DNA of 64,000 nucleotides from Bin80 sp965207565 (GCA_965207565.1 CBDBMQ010000020.1:213957-277956); one strand, 5' to 3'. Counted from the first letter of the stretch, positions 43,738 through 54,020 are shown. Notes: generated by a model from the sequence alone, not told the origin. Numbers and translations are program-made.

Positions 43738-45930
43738 TCAACCATTTCCATTTACGAGGTCCTTCAGCTCACTTAACCCCAGTACTGTGACATCAAGTGC
43801 CACCGCCTTTTTTAATTTACTGCCCGCATTCTCCCCAGCCAAAAGATAGTCTGTCTTCTTGCTGACGTTACCTGTGACCTTTCCACCATGCGACTCAATC
43901 CAGGCGCGTGCTTCCGACCGCGTCATCCCTTCCAGGCTGCCAGTGATCACAAACGTCTTCGCTTCCAATAATTGAGAAGAGGGGGCATGCTCCTGAGATT
44001 CAAACGAAACGCCTGCCGCCTGCAACCTGCTGATCAGGTCACGATTTTCATTTTCTCTGAACCACGCAAGAATCTCCTGTACCATCGTCGGACCGATCCC
44101 ATCCAGCGCCAGAAAGCGGCGCAGCAAAGTAAGCAGCTCTGTCAGGGATGCAGCGATTCTCTCATCATCTGTGTCCAATTGCCCCAAGCAGGCTCCAACC
44201 GGATCCTTGAGATGCATCTTCTGCAGGAGCGCATTGGAAAGAGTATCCCCATTCTGCGGCACCTCCGCCGGCACCCCCTCCTCAATTATATTCACTCTTT
44301 CCGCGATCATCATCAACTCCTCGATCGAAAACTGTCCAAGCAATAGCCGTGCTGACACTGCTCCAATGCCATTGACCCCTAGAGCAATCAGCAATTTTTC
44401 GGGCCCCCGATCCCGGCTCCGATGGATGGAGGCAACGAGCTCGGAAGTCTTCCGATCTGCAAACCCCTCCAGGGGTAACAGCTTTTCCTCCGTAAGCGTG
44501 TAGAGATCCGCTTCATCGTCAATCAGGCCGGATTCAATCAAAACCTGTACCGTGCTCGGCCCCAGCCCTTCAATATCCAATCCTTCCTTGGAAGCAAAAA
44601 ACATGACTCGCCGCAAGATCCTCTCTGAGCACCGTGGGTTCGGACAATACAGATCCACTCCGTCCCTCTTTCGAATCAGTTGATCCCCACTAACTGGGCA
44701 TTGCTCCGGTGATAGAATAGGGGTTTCGCTGCCTGAGCGAACCTCTTTCACGGGCCCAACGATGTAGGGGATGACATCTCCCGACCGCTTTATCCTGATC
44801 GTATCTCCAATGCGCAAATCAAGCTGCTCAACCTGATCATAATTATGCAGGGTTGCATTTGAAACGGTGACCCCTCCCACAAACACAGGCTTGAGGTGAG
44901 CTGTCGGAGTAATACGTCCAGTCCTTCCTATCTGAGGCTTTACCGACTCAAGCAGGGTCGTCGCCTCTTCGGAGGGAAATTTGAATGCGATTGCCCCGCG
45001 TGGATCTTTGCCCACAACACCGAGCTGCTTTACCTGTGTGCTATCTGAGACTTTGATGACGATGCCGTCAATTTCGAATGGAAGCGTGTCTCTAACCTCT
45101 TTCCACCACTCCACCCGTTTGGCAACGTCCTCCAATGTTGGCAAGAGCTGCACCTCGGGCGGGATCCTGAATCCTGCGCGACGCAGCCAGTCCAGACGTT
45201 CAAAATGGTCCTCGGGCACAAAATCGTCTGGAAACATTACATCGTACACATACGCGGATAAATCTCTTTTCGCCGTGAGCTGTGCATCCTTTTGCTTCAG
45301 GGAGCCGGACGCCGTATTCCGTGCATTGATGTAGGCGGGCTCCCCCTCTTCAATCCGCTGCCGATTCAGTTTTGCAAACGCTTCTTTGGTAAAGAGCACT
45401 TCGCACCTGACCACTAGTACATCTGGAGCCACCGGTCCCTCCTCTTCGACGGGAATCCGCAGTGGCACTGACCGGATCGTGCGTGCATTCGCGGTGACCA
45501 GGTCCCCAATCTCTCCGTTGCCTCGTGTAGCTGCCTGAACAAGAACTCCTTTTTCATAACGCAGCACCAATGTTAATCCGTCAAACTTGGGCTCTACCAC
45601 ATAGGCGAATGCTTCCCCTGACACCAACTTACGGTTCCGTGTCTCCCAGGCCGATAAATCCTCTATACTGAACGCGTTCGCCAGACTAAGGACAGGGCGC
45701 AGATGAGATGTCTTCAGGAAATCTGAGTCCAGATCACTCCCAACCCGCTGGGTCGGAGAATCCGATGTAACCAGTTCAGGGTGCTCGTTCTCAAGTGCCG
45801 TCAACTCCGAGAGGAGTTGGTCATACTCCGCGTCTGTGATCGTGGGCCGTGCAAGTACGTAGTACCGGTATGCGTGCCGATTGAGGCTCGTACGCAGCTC
45901 GGCAGCACGATCCGCTACACTGATTCCCAT
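43738..45930 (-). CDS. ligA: NAD-dependent DNA ligase
   Basis: Seals nicks with NAD. Domain Ia HAYRYYVLARPTITDAEYD is at the start, and the adenylated lysine is Lys115 in VVEPKFDG. OB fold, zinc finger, helix-hairpin-helix repeats and a C-terminal BRCT domain (FVITGSLEGMTRSEA to the end) follow. The zinc finger reads CPVSGDQL (codon AGT, about 44690) instead of the usual CPxCG, so one of four Cys ligands is Ser. The start is ATG at 45930; the open frame also allows TTG 45948, which would run into the upstream gene. 730 residues. Confidence 0.95.
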   Translation of the reverse strand: MGISVADRAAELRTSLNRHAYRYYVLARPTITDAEYDQLLSELTALENEHPELVTSDSPTQRVGSDLDSDFLKTSHLRPVLSLANAFSIEDLSAWETRNRKLVSGEAFAYVVEPKFDGLTLVLRYEKGVLVQAATRGNGEIGDLVTANARTIRSVPLRIPVEEEGPVAPDVLVVRCEVLFTKEAFAKLNRQRIEEGEPAYINARNTASGSLKQKDAQLTAKRDLSAYVYDVMFPDDFVPEDHFERLDWLRRAGFRIPPEVQLLPTLEDVAKRVEWWKEVRDTLPFEIDGIVIKVSDSTQVKQLGVVGKDPRGAIAFKFPSEEATTLLESVKPQIGRTGRITPTAHLKPVFVGGVTVSNATLHNYDQVEQLDLRIGDTIRIKRSGDVIPYIVGPVKEVRSGSETPILSPEQCPVSGDQLIRKRDGVDLYCPNPRCSERILRRVMFFASKEGLDIEGLGPSTVQVLIESGLIDDEADLYTLTEEKLLPLEGFADRKTSELVASIHRSRDRGPEKLLIALGVNGIGAVSARLLLGQFSIEELMMIAERVNIIEEGVPAEVPQNGDTLSNALLQKMHLKDPVGACLGQLDTDDERIAASLTELLTLLRRFLALDGIGPTMVQEILAWFRENENRDLISRLQAAGVSFESQEHAPSSQLLEAKTFVITGSLEGMTRSEARAWIESHGGKVTGNVSKKTDYLLAGENAGSKLKKAVALDVTVLGLSELKDLVNGNG

Positions 45931-45938
45931 ACGTCCAT

Positions 45939-46346
45939 TTATCGCCAAGCCCCGATCAACCCACCCATGAGCAGAAAAACAACGAGGTTGTATGCCTGAT
46001 TCAGCACGAAAATTCCCATGCCTTTATCTTCCCAGGCAACACTCTGCCAGCCCATGGGAAGCGCAAACCCCACCCAGGCTGCAAAACCAACCGTCAATCC
46101 CCCTCCCAAAGTACCCATATCCATATAAGCGATCATAAGCGATAAAACATATACTGTAAGCACAGAACCCACCAGGGATCCTCCGTAGGATTTGGCCGGA
46201 TTGAGGGTCTCTTTGATTTTCTCCTCCGTCAAACCCATCATCTCCATCCACATCTTACCAAAGAGCGGTCCGTACCAGAGTGAGCCCATGACCATCGGGA
46301 GCAGAGCAGCAATGATAAATGAAAACCAGTTTTCGGGTAAATACAT
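45939..46346 (-). CDS. DUF1761 family membrane protein
   Basis: About 135 residues from ATG 46346 with four hydrophobic segments. MGSLWYGPLFGKMWMEMMGL near residues 17-36 is the DUF1761 signature (W-Y-G-P-x-F-G-K-x-W). Function unknown. The gene ends eight bases before the ligA ATG on the same strand and may be co-transcribed with ligA and polA. Confidence 0.8.
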   Translation of the reverse strand: MYLPENWFSFIIAALLPMVMGSLWYGPLFGKMWMEMMGLTEEKIKETLNPAKSYGGSLVGSVLTVYVLSLMIAYMDMGTLGGGLTVGFAAWVGFALPMGWQSVAWEDKGMGIFVLNQAYNLVVFLLMGGLIGAWR

Positions 46347-46401
46347 CTTGCGTTGAGTTAGTGAACAGGTCAAGATAGCAGATTATGAAGAAACTGTAAA
46401 G

Positions 46402-46770
46402 CTACTGGTCAGCCCAGATCGCGCAAACGGCTCCCGAGGGATCGCGAATGACTGCATAGCTCTTGCCGGGGCCCATGGATCTGGCCGGGCAAACGACCTC
46501 GCCTCCGCATTCCACACAGGACTGGAGGCTCTTTTCCAGGGATTCCACCTGAAAATAGGGGATCCAGACCGGCGGAATCCCGGCATTCACACCGCGTGCA
46601 TGACAGATCCCTGCCAGTGTCTCTTTGCCCTCGTTCATCGCATAGTCCTCGTACCCGCCCATGTCAACGGGTTCTGGCTCCCACCCGGCAACGTTGACAT
46701 AAAAGTCGCGAATCTCTTCCGCACGGTCAACCGTCAGATCGATCCACAGCGGGGGCTTTGTTTCTTGCAT
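46402..46770 (-). CDS. VOC (glyoxalase/bleomycin-resistance fold) protein
   Basis: 122 residues, a full two-repeat VOC fold: WIDLTVDRAEEIRDFYVNVAGWEP at the start (given here in part: DLTVDRAEEIRDFY) and VWIPYFQVESLEKSLQ in the second half, ending VIRDPSGAVCAIW. Looks like the general VOC group that includes lyases and metal-dependent ring-opening enzymes; the pattern of metal ligands is not clear, so no reaction is assigned. It lies 55 bases upstream of the DUF1761 gene on the same strand. Confidence 0.8.
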   Translation of the reverse strand: MQETKPPLWIDLTVDRAEEIRDFYVNVAGWEPEPVDMGGYEDYAMNEGKETLAGICHARGVNAGIPPVWIPYFQVESLEKSLQSCVECGGEVVCPARSMGPGKSYAVIRDPSGAVCAIWADQ

Positions 46771-47033
46771 AAATTTATGGGCTTATGGGGGTGATGATTG
46801 ATGCGGGGTTTTCAGCAGTTCGCATCTTCCTTTTTAAAATAATTTCTGTCACCTGGCGACGCTTACGTCCCAAGGTACGCACAATAACCATTATCCCCAA
46901 GGGTTGTGTGAATAGCTGTGGAATTTTCTTGGAATAATCGTGCATTTATTGTTTGCATTTTGTTGACTACCGATACGGGTTTTTGCGGTATCCTTGTACC
47001 GTAATCAGCCACTCTTTCTTTCCTCCTTAATTC

Positions 47034-47279
47034 ATGCCAAACGCAACCCGATTCCACCATCAATTCAGCCGTGAGAATGGACATCACCCACCTTCCAGAA
47101 CTGCCATCGCACTAGCCTCACTGACCGTTGAGCAGGTCCTTTATGAGATCGAACTGATTAATGACACCCAATGGATACTCGGACAACGACGAGGCCATTC
47201 CTGGTATAATGAAGACGGTGGACATCTGGCCGAAGGCGCGCAGATTAAGGCAATCCGGATTCCTGCGCGACGACACTGA
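47034..47279 (+). CDS. Small hypothetical protein
   Basis: 81 residues, ATG at 47034. No family recognised. The middle LTVEQVLYEIELINDTQW has credible helix composition and the end is basic. It lies in a 599-base stretch (46771-47369) with no other supported gene. A TTGAC-like box at about 46962 and TATCCT near 46990 could be a promoter, but the spacing is poor and there is no clear ribosome site. It may be spurious. Confidence 0.3.
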   Translation: MPNATRFHHQFSRENGHHPPSRTAIALASLTVEQVLYEIELINDTQWILGQRRGHSWYNEDGGHLAEGAQIKAIRIPARRH

Positions 47280-47369
47280 ACCCGGTACCCTCCCGGCAAA
47301 TCAGACTTGCACATGCTTGATCTGAATACTGCGTCGTTCTACTGAAGGACCTTGTCGGGAACCTCCAGA

Positions 47370-47754
47370 TCATGACCTTCGGTAGACAAACTTCACCGCG
47401 GACCAGATCTCATCAACAGAACAAACTTTTATATCGACCATCCCGATTGCCCGTCCAATGCTCAGAACAACGTTCATGGATAGATTTGTCCTTCTTCCTG
47501 AGCTTTTCTTTGGCCAGGAAACCCACAACATTCCCCGATCCGCCAAGGTTGGGAGTGCAATATCAAGCAAACGTGACCAGCCGATCCTGGCAATCCGAAA
47601 ACAGGTGAACGAAATCTGCTTCATCCACTGGTGATTCACTCGGAATCATCGGTGCATCTGCAATCAATGTATGGTAGTGGGGCGGCTGATCAAGCGAATA
47701 CGCACGCATACCTTCCTTGAGTCCTAACTTCGCAGCCAATGTTGGAGAAGGCAT
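47370..47754 (-). pseudogene. DUF3052-family protein, frameshifted
   Basis: The 5' frame (ATG 47754) reads KLGLKEGMRAYSLDQPPHY and stops at 47563. The neighbouring frame continues RLLDIALPTLADRGMLWVSW, then PKKSSGRRTNLS and VDIKVCSVDEIWSAVKFV, which is the conserved end of the DUF3052 family (LWV-WPKK-SG, GLVD-KVC-DE-WS). Dropping one T from cgtttgc near 47571 joins the halves to about 128 residues, the expected size. Family function unknown. Divergent from the decayed sulfatase gene with 77 bases between. Confidence 0.75.
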
Positions 47755-47831
47755 GGGTTGATCCAGTCTGGTTTATTTTTGGAAAAGTACGACAAATTGG
47801 TTACCATACGGAGCAAACTGATTTTTCTCTG

Positions 47832-49290
47832 ATGCTACGCCTTTGTCTTTTTATCATTGCTGTATCCGCCGGATGCGCGCAGGTACAATCCCCGAATGTT
47901 ATCTATATCCTTGCCGATGATCTGGGATATGGTGAGCTTGGCAGCTATGGACAGACGCTGATCCAAACGCCAAACCTGGATCAACTGGCCATCGAAGGAA
48001 TGCGGTTTACCCAGCATTACAGTGGCAGCCCCGTATGTGCACCAAGCCGCTGTACACTGCTGACCGGGCTGCATACCGGGCACTGCCAGGTCCGTGACAA
48101 CTATGAACTGGGGGGCTTTGCAGACAGTACCGAACGTGGGCAGCTTCCGCTGGAGGAAGAGACGTATACGCTTGGGCATATGATGCAGGATGCAGGCTAC
48201 GCGACTGCAATCTTTTGGAAAATGGGGACTTGGAGGACCGCATTCCATCGGCATTCCCACCAAGCAGGGATTCGATTATTTCTACGGGTATCTGGATCAG
48301 AAACAGGCTCACAACCATTACCCATCCCATCTTCTGGCGCAATACCGAATGGGATACACTTGCCAACGGCTATTTTCATCCACATCAACGGTTTGAAAGC
48401 CTGGGATCCGAATGATCTGGCAGCCTATGACCGTTACAAAGGCCCGGATTATGCTCCAGACCTGATGGCAAATGAAGCCGAGGAGTTCATCCGTCAACAT
48501 GCATCGGAACCATTTTTCCTCTACCTCGCGCATACCGTGCCTCACCTGGCACTTCAGGTGCCGGATGAAGAGCTGGAACCCTACGAGGACATTCTGACGG
48601 AATCCCCTTATGATGGCGGCAGGGGATACCTGCCTCATATCCGACCTCAATCCGCCTACGCAGCCATGATTACCCGCATGGATGCGCACATCGGCCGCAT
48701 CATTGAGGTGCTCCATGAACTCGGCATTGAAGAAGAGACCTTAATCATATTCTCGAGCGGACAATGGCCCCACCTATACTGGAGGCGTGGACACGGAACA
48801 GTTTCATAGCTCAGGTGGGCTGCGGGGCGGCAAAGGTGAGGTCTATGAAGGAGGGATCCGGGTACCAATGATTGCTGCCTGGTCCGGCATGATTCCACCT
48901 GGGTCAACCACTGACCATGTATCTGCATTTTGGGATGTGATGCCGACACTTGCCGATCTCGTGGGGATTGATCTAGTGGCAGAGGTGAATGGAGTTTCCT
49001 TTCTCCCTGTGCTTATGGGGCAGGATCCCCCAGCGCCAAGCGAGATGTACTGGGAATACCACGGCCGTAGATGGAATGGAGCACAGGCGGCAAGGATTGG
49101 CCCGTGGAAGGGGGTACGGCTGGGAGGCCATGACGATCCTACCGCTCCAGTGAGTGTCTATCATCTGGAGAATGACCCTGGGGAATTGACCAACCTTGCC
49201 GATGTACACTCTGAGATTGCCCAGGATTTGCTCTCTCTTATGCAATCGCGCAGTCACTCAAAAATTGAGCGGTGGAACTTCGCCGAATAG
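47832..49290 (+). pseudogene. Arylsulfatase-like lipoprotein, multiple frameshifts
   Basis: ATG 47832 gives a lipoprotein signal (LFIIAVSAGCAQ). Then comes the sulfatase core NVIYILADDLGYGELGSYGQ and the formylglycine site C-A-P-S-R in SPVCAPSRCTLLTG. After GYATAIF the frame breaks: expected GKWGLGGPHSIGIPTKQGFD is in a second frame (from about 48215), WRNTEWDTLANGYFHPHQ in a third, and the first frame resumes at WDPND. A further one-base gain at about 48763 (SSGQWP for SSDNGP) shifts the last part, which continues as an open frame to 49290 (EGGIRVPMIAAWSG). At least four indels make this gene dead as sequenced. It would have desulfated a sulfated sugar or other ester. Confidence 0.8.
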
Positions 49291-49432
49291 CCAGGTCGAA
49301 TGGATGATCACACAACCAATTCCAAGCCCTGACCGTCCGTTCAAAGGAACAAACCGCTCTAGATAAAGTGGCATCGGATCCTAAAAAATTGTATCATACT
49401 GGCGTTCATTCCTAACAATTTTCAACAAACAA

Positions 49433-49990
49433 ATGGTCACAATACTCTCTCTCTGGCTCCCGATCCTCATCGCTTCCGTCCTTGTCTATGTCGTGGCTGC
49501 CGTGCTGTACATGGCGACTCCCCTGCATTCCAAGGACTTTGCCAAACTTCAAGGCGAAGACGCAGTCATGGATGTCCTGCGTGCTCAGGAGGTGAAGCAA
49601 GGACAGTACATGTTCCCGGGTGCGGAAAGCAAAAAGGAATGGTCCTCCCCGGAATGGATTGAGAAAGCAAATCAAGGCCCCATCGGTCTGCTCTTTATTC
49701 ATGCCCCTGGGACCAGTATGTCAAAGCAGCTCACTTTTCAGGGGATTTTTGTACTTGCGATTTCGATCATGGCAGGCTATATGGGTTCAGCCAGCCTCCC
49801 TCCCGGGGCAGAGTATCTGGAAGTATTTCAGGTTGTGGGAACTGCTGCCTTTCTAGCCCATTCGGCCGGCCCCTTTACAGACGCAATCTGGTACGGATTC
49901 AGCTGGAGAATGGCTTGGGTGCGTGCGCTTGAGGGTTTGCTGTTCGGCGTATTGACGGCAGGTGTTTTTGGATGGCTCTGGCCCCAGTAA
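49433..49990 (+). CDS. Hypothetical membrane protein
   Basis: 185 residues: one N-terminal hydrophobic segment (about 5-28), a soluble part with SKDFAKLQGEDAVMDVLRAQ, then three hydrophobic segments from about 100 to the end. I do not assign a family with confidence; the layout is similar to DUF1761-type small membrane proteins. ATG at 49433. Stands alone between the decayed sulfatase and the convergent sterol desaturase-family gene. Confidence 0.7.
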   Translation: MVTILSLWLPILIASVLVYVVAAVLYMATPLHSKDFAKLQGEDAVMDVLRAQEVKQGQYMFPGAESKKEWSSPEWIEKANQGPIGLLFIHAPGTSMSKQLTFQGIFVLAISIMAGYMGSASLPPGAEYLEVFQVVGTAAFLAHSAGPFTDAIWYGFSWRMAWVRALEGLLFGVLTAGVFGWLWPQ

Positions 49991-50116
49991 TCGTACGAGG
50001 CTGACAAAGCACTGCAGGATCTGATACCCTGGCGTGCGGGGAAACCTGCATGCCAAGGTTCTAGCGCGAAGGGATGCCCTGCCTGACCATTTTTTACCGG
50101 TTTGCACGCGGCAGAA

Positions 50117-51010
50117 TCACCGGGGATCCTTCCTCTTTTTGCCGATACCAAGTCCATGCAAGCTTTGTCGCACGAACGTCTTGGGGAATTCCTCCAGATC
50201 TTCAAAACCGAGCTCAATGTCACGTCCGCTATGAGGGATGGACGCGGTCTTGAACAGGTAGTCCCACAGGCTGAGGCTGATCCCGTAATTGATGCCATAC
50301 GGATGGCCCTCCGGCCAGTGCTTGGCATGGTGCCAAATGTGCATCTGAGGACTGTTGATTACATATTTCAGGGGGCCCAGAGGAATCCAGATATTGCTGT
50401 GATTCGCATGCCCGATTACCAGTGTGATCAGGTAAACAATAAAGAACTCTTCGATCCCAAACCCGATCATCGCCAGCGGAATGTATTGCAGTCCATTATA
50501 GACCACATTCTCCATCCAGTGAAACCGAAGATGTGCAGCAAACCCCATCTCCTCCACGGAATGATGCACCTTGTGAAACTCCCATAATGTGGGAATGCGG
50601 TGTAAGAGCCGGTGGACATTCCAATGAATAAAATCGCGGATCACAAAAAGCAGCAGCAGTTGTGCCCATACGGGCAGATTGCCCACCTGAATGGCCACCA
50701 GGTTGGTAATCCCAATACTGGCCAGCGCATCATTGAAGAGATTCACAACCACCATACTCGCCGCATTGAAGATAAAAAGCGAGAACAGGAAGTAGTTGAA
50801 GAACATGTAGAAGAGATCCAGCCAGAAATCGTGCCTGAACCTCTTCTGCTCTCTGCGCCACGGCGCAAAGAGCTCGAGCACAAAGAAAAAGAGGCTAACC
50901 CCAATCAGCCAATAGAAATAATTGTGCCAGTGAGGTGTGGTGATCTCTGCCCACAAATAGTATGAGTAGGCTTCGTAACCGCTCAGAAATATGTCCCAGT
51001 ATTTCTCCAT
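50117..51010 (-). CDS. Fatty acid hydroxylase / sterol desaturase superfamily protein
   Basis: A di-iron membrane oxygenase. The three histidine clusters are present: HRLLHRIPTLWEFHKVHHS (HxxxH and HxxHH), HANHSN, and HIWHHAKH. Four to five membrane helices surround them. Superfamily members hydroxylate or desaturate sterols, fatty acids, carotenoids or ether lipids; this FCB-type branch has no fixed substrate. The start is ATG 51010, or GTG 51016 which abuts the recG stop, so it is co-transcribed with recG. It lies 17 kb from the sterol-type island, so a link is only a possibility. Confidence 0.85.
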   Translation of the reverse strand: MEKYWDIFLSGYEAYSYYLWAEITTPHWHNYFYWLIGVSLFFFVLELFAPWRREQKRFRHDFWLDLFYMFFNYFLFSLFIFNAASMVVVNLFNDALASIGITNLVAIQVGNLPVWAQLLLLFVIRDFIHWNVHRLLHRIPTLWEFHKVHHSVEEMGFAAHLRFHWMENVVYNGLQYIPLAMIGFGIEEFFIVYLITLVIGHANHSNIWIPLGPLKYVINSPQMHIWHHAKHWPEGHPYGINYGISLSLWDYLFKTASIPHSGRDIELGFEDLEEFPKTFVRQSLHGLGIGKKRKDPR

Positions 51011-51016
51011 ATTCAC

Positions 51017-53116
51017 TTAACCTGTACGTGCATACCCCTCCATCCGTGCCAATATGAACGCCTCAAAATAGGTGTACATTGCCCGATGCTGAGGTAAAGC
51101 CAGATCCTGATCCTGATCCCAAAGATCCCTCACTGCATGCTGCGCCTGTTCCAGAATCGGTGCGTCCTCCGGGATCTCTGCAATCCGAAGTTCCGGCATT
51201 CCACTTTGCCGGGTTCCGAATAGATCACCTGCTCCCCGCAACTTTAGATCAGCCTCGCTGATCTCAAACCCGTCTGTGGTACGCTCAATCACTTTCAGTC
51301 GTTCTTTGGACTCCAGGGATTGACGCCATTCCGCCATGAGGATACAATAGCTCTGATGGTTGCTCCGTCCAACACGTCCCCGCAACTGGTGTAATTGACT
51401 CAACCCAAATCTCTCCGCATGTTCAATGACAATGACGGTTGCTTCCGATGCATCCACGCCGACTTCAATGACGGTGGTTGCGACCAGAACCTGCACCTGT
51501 CCCGACTTGAACCGTGCCATAGCCGCTTCTTTTTCCTGACTCTTCATCTTTCCATGCACAAGTTCCACCTTATCCCTTTGATGCAACCGCTGCCATGCCA
51601 AAAAGCCTGCTTCCGCATTTTTTAGATCACTCTTCTCGCTTTCATCCACTTGCGGATAGACGATATAGGCTTGCCGTCCCTGCCGTAATTGTTCCAGTAC
51701 GATGGCTTCCATTTCCGAGCGACGACTTTCCCGGAGTAGTCTGGTGATGATGCGCTTGCGTCCTTTTGGGAGCTCCCGAATAGTCGTCATACTAAGATCC
51801 CCATACATCGTCAGCGAGAGGGATCGCGGAATCGGTGTGGCACTCATCAGGAGCACATGTGGATTTTTCCCCTTGGCAACCAGGCTTGCTCGCTGCTCCA
51901 CACCAAAACGATGCTGCTCATCTACCACTGCAAGCGCCAAATTCTTGAACTTCACTTGCTCCTGAAACACCGCATGGGTCCCTGCGACAATATCAATCTC
52001 TCCACTGGCAATCCCTGCCAGGACCTGCTCTCGGACCCGCTTACGCTGCCCTCCGATCAGCAACCCAACCTTGATCCCAAGCGGCTCGAGATATTGACAC
52101 AGACTGGCATATTGCTGCTCGGCCAGGACCTCTGTTGGTGCCATAAAAACGCCTTGGAACTGGCTGTCTACAACCAGGATCAGGGCCGCGACTGCAACAA
52201 CCGTCTTGCCACAGCCGACATCTCCCTGCAACATACGGTACATGGGATAGCCACTGAGCATGTCCTCTTCAATCGTCTTCAGGGCATCCTTCTGCCCCTG
52301 CGTCAACTCAAAGGACAGTACCTCATTGATGAACTGCCCACAGCGGACTCCCTGACCATTCAAACGAATCCCCGTACGTTCTGCACGCTTCTTTTTGGTA
52401 TGGTGAAGCAGTAATTGAAGGAAGAATAACTCTTCGAATTTCAGACGATATCTGGCCTTTTCAAGCTCCTCATGGCTTTTGGGGAAATGGATTGCCCGCA
52501 GGGCGACCCGGCCATCAAGGAGGTTGTGCCTCTTTTCTACCCATTCAGGCAGGACCTGTGGAAATTCCAACCCACGGCTCTTGATGAGTCGATAGATGAT
52601 ATTGCGAAACGTTCGACTGCTGAGGCCAACCCCCTGCAGCCGTGCACTGCCAGGATACAGGGCAGTAATTCTACCCGTTGAGAGCTGTGGCCCTCCCTCA
52701 TCAAGCCGATCAAAATCCGGGTGCACCATCGTCCAGGATTTACCGAACCTTGACACCTCCCCGGTAAATGCAACCCGATAGCCCGGAGCGAACGCTTTCT
52801 GGATCCATTTGACTCCCTTGAACCAGATTAATTTCAGGTGTCCGTTCCAATCGTCACGGATCAGCACTTCAAGGCGCTGACGATTGCGGCCCGCAACCAC
52901 CTCTGTACTGCGAACAGTCCCGATAATTGTGACCATCTCCCCTTCGGTATTCAGATGAATCACCCGGGATACATTCGAATGATCCAGGTAACGTCTGGGG
53001 TAATAATGCAACAGATCCCGATAGGTCTTTACCCCGAACTGAGAGAGCACATCCGCACGGGATGGACCTACTCCCTTAAGGTATTGGATCGATTCAGTAA
53101 ATACAGACTTTGCCAT
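51017..53116 (-). CDS. recG: ATP-dependent DNA helicase RecG
   Basis: Remodels stalled replication forks and branched DNA. From ATG 53116 an N-terminal wedge/OB domain begins YLKGVGPSRADVL and contains DLLHYYPRRYLDHS. Helicase motifs follow: Walker A GDVGCGKTVVA, DEQH box VVDEQHRFGVEQRA, SATPIPRSL, and the C-terminal RGRVGRSNHQSYCIL. The end has LRGAGDLFGTRQSGMPELRIA, typical of RecG. About 699 residues. The open frame extends upstream to 53191, but the family start is at 53116. Confidence 0.96.
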   Translation of the reverse strand: MAKSVFTESIQYLKGVGPSRADVLSQFGVKTYRDLLHYYPRRYLDHSNVSRVIHLNTEGEMVTIIGTVRSTEVVAGRNRQRLEVLIRDDWNGHLKLIWFKGVKWIQKAFAPGYRVAFTGEVSRFGKSWTMVHPDFDRLDEGGPQLSTGRITALYPGSARLQGVGLSSRTFRNIIYRLIKSRGLEFPQVLPEWVEKRHNLLDGRVALRAIHFPKSHEELEKARYRLKFEELFFLQLLLHHTKKKRAERTGIRLNGQGVRCGQFINEVLSFELTQGQKDALKTIEEDMLSGYPMYRMLQGDVGCGKTVVAVAALILVVDSQFQGVFMAPTEVLAEQQYASLCQYLEPLGIKVGLLIGGQRKRVREQVLAGIASGEIDIVAGTHAVFQEQVKFKNLALAVVDEQHRFGVEQRASLVAKGKNPHVLLMSATPIPRSLSLTMYGDLSMTTIRELPKGRKRIITRLLRESRRSEMEAIVLEQLRQGRQAYIVYPQVDESEKSDLKNAEAGFLAWQRLHQRDKVELVHGKMKSQEKEAAMARFKSGQVQVLVATTVIEVGVDASEATVIVIEHAERFGLSQLHQLRGRVGRSNHQSYCILMAEWRQSLESKERLKVIERTTDGFEISEADLKLRGAGDLFGTRQSGMPELRIAEIPEDAPILEQAQHAVRDLWDQDQDLALPQHRAMYTYFEAFILARMEGYARTG

Positions 53117-53282
53117 GATGAATGACTTGCCGGTACACGGATCTACTGAAGATACTGACCTGAAACCACTTGTCCATTCATATCCAAGCAAGACGAAGCC
53201 AAAAATCTGGAATGCAAAGATTCTATCGTTTGGATAAATCCCATAGAATGCTTCTCAGGGACTTCACACTGGATCCTGATTT

Positions 53283-54020
53283 CTATCCTGCACCGGAGAG
53301 ATCAAGACCAATGGGGAAGGTGACCTGATACCCTGTGTCACTGGGAGTCGGCTCCAGCATCAATCGAGATCTTGAACGGCGAAAAGTTCTATCATTGGAA
53401 TTGCGCACCGTGCGTATACCATGTGCGTCGTAGGGCGGTTCAGCATGCACCTGATCGGTCAACTCATCGTCAAAATAGAGCTGTGTCGTAAACTCATACC
53501 TCTTCCCCTGCTCTAATCCGGTACGGATCTTTAAATGAAGATGTACAGTCCGCTCCCTGTACCACCCAGGATAAATCGTCATGAACCGGGCCATCCCATT
53601 CTGGTCCGTCAGCTGATAGCCACGAAGAAATTTCTGGTCACGCAGATCTGATCCCCGATCCCGAAACCCCGAATACCGCCCCGCAGCATCGCACTGCCAA
53701 AGATCTACTTGTGCTCCGGGCAAAGGCACACATTCTTCACTGCCTACCCGCAAAACCTGAAATGTGACCCCAAGAGGCAAACCCGGGGAGACAGAATTGG
53801 TGACAGGGTCCATGCGGATATCAGACCGATCAAGCTCAACATCCGTAAAAAACGGGCCTTCTGTCTGCTCCGGCCGAACGATGCAGTCAGGCACACCAAC
53901 TGCTGAAGCAGATTGATTTGCTACAAAATGACTGGAACCCGCCACGAAGGCGGCTCCAAAAATCTGCATGATTTCTCTCCGGCTCAGTATCCGACCGACA
54001 GGCATATCGTCTAAATCCAT
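53283..54020 (-). CDS. Intradiol ring-cleavage dioxygenase-like exported protein
   Basis: 245 residues. The N-terminus has a twin-arginine-like signal (SRREIMQIFGAAFVAG). The protocatechuate 3,4-dioxygenase-like fold is clear: RPEQTEGPFF near 48, LPGAQVDLWQCDAAGRYSGF near 98-117 with the first iron Tyr, and YPGWYRERTVHLHLKI near 150-165 with the second Tyr and two His. All four iron ligands appear present. Exported members of this group occur widely in FCB and other bacteria without a known catechol pathway. No beta-ketoadipate genes are in the window. Single gene, 167 bases upstream of recG. Confidence 0.85.
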   Translation of the reverse strand: MDLDDMPVGRILSRREIMQIFGAAFVAGSSHFVANQSASAVGVPDCIVRPEQTEGPFFTDVELDRSDIRMDPVTNSVSPGLPLGVTFQVLRVGSEECVPLPGAQVDLWQCDAAGRYSGFRDRGSDLRDQKFLRGYQLTDQNGMARFMTIYPGWYRERTVHLHLKIRTGLEQGKRYEFTTQLYFDDELTDQVHAEPPYDAHGIRTVRNSNDRTFRRSRSRLMLEPTPSDTGYQVTFPIGLDLSGAG

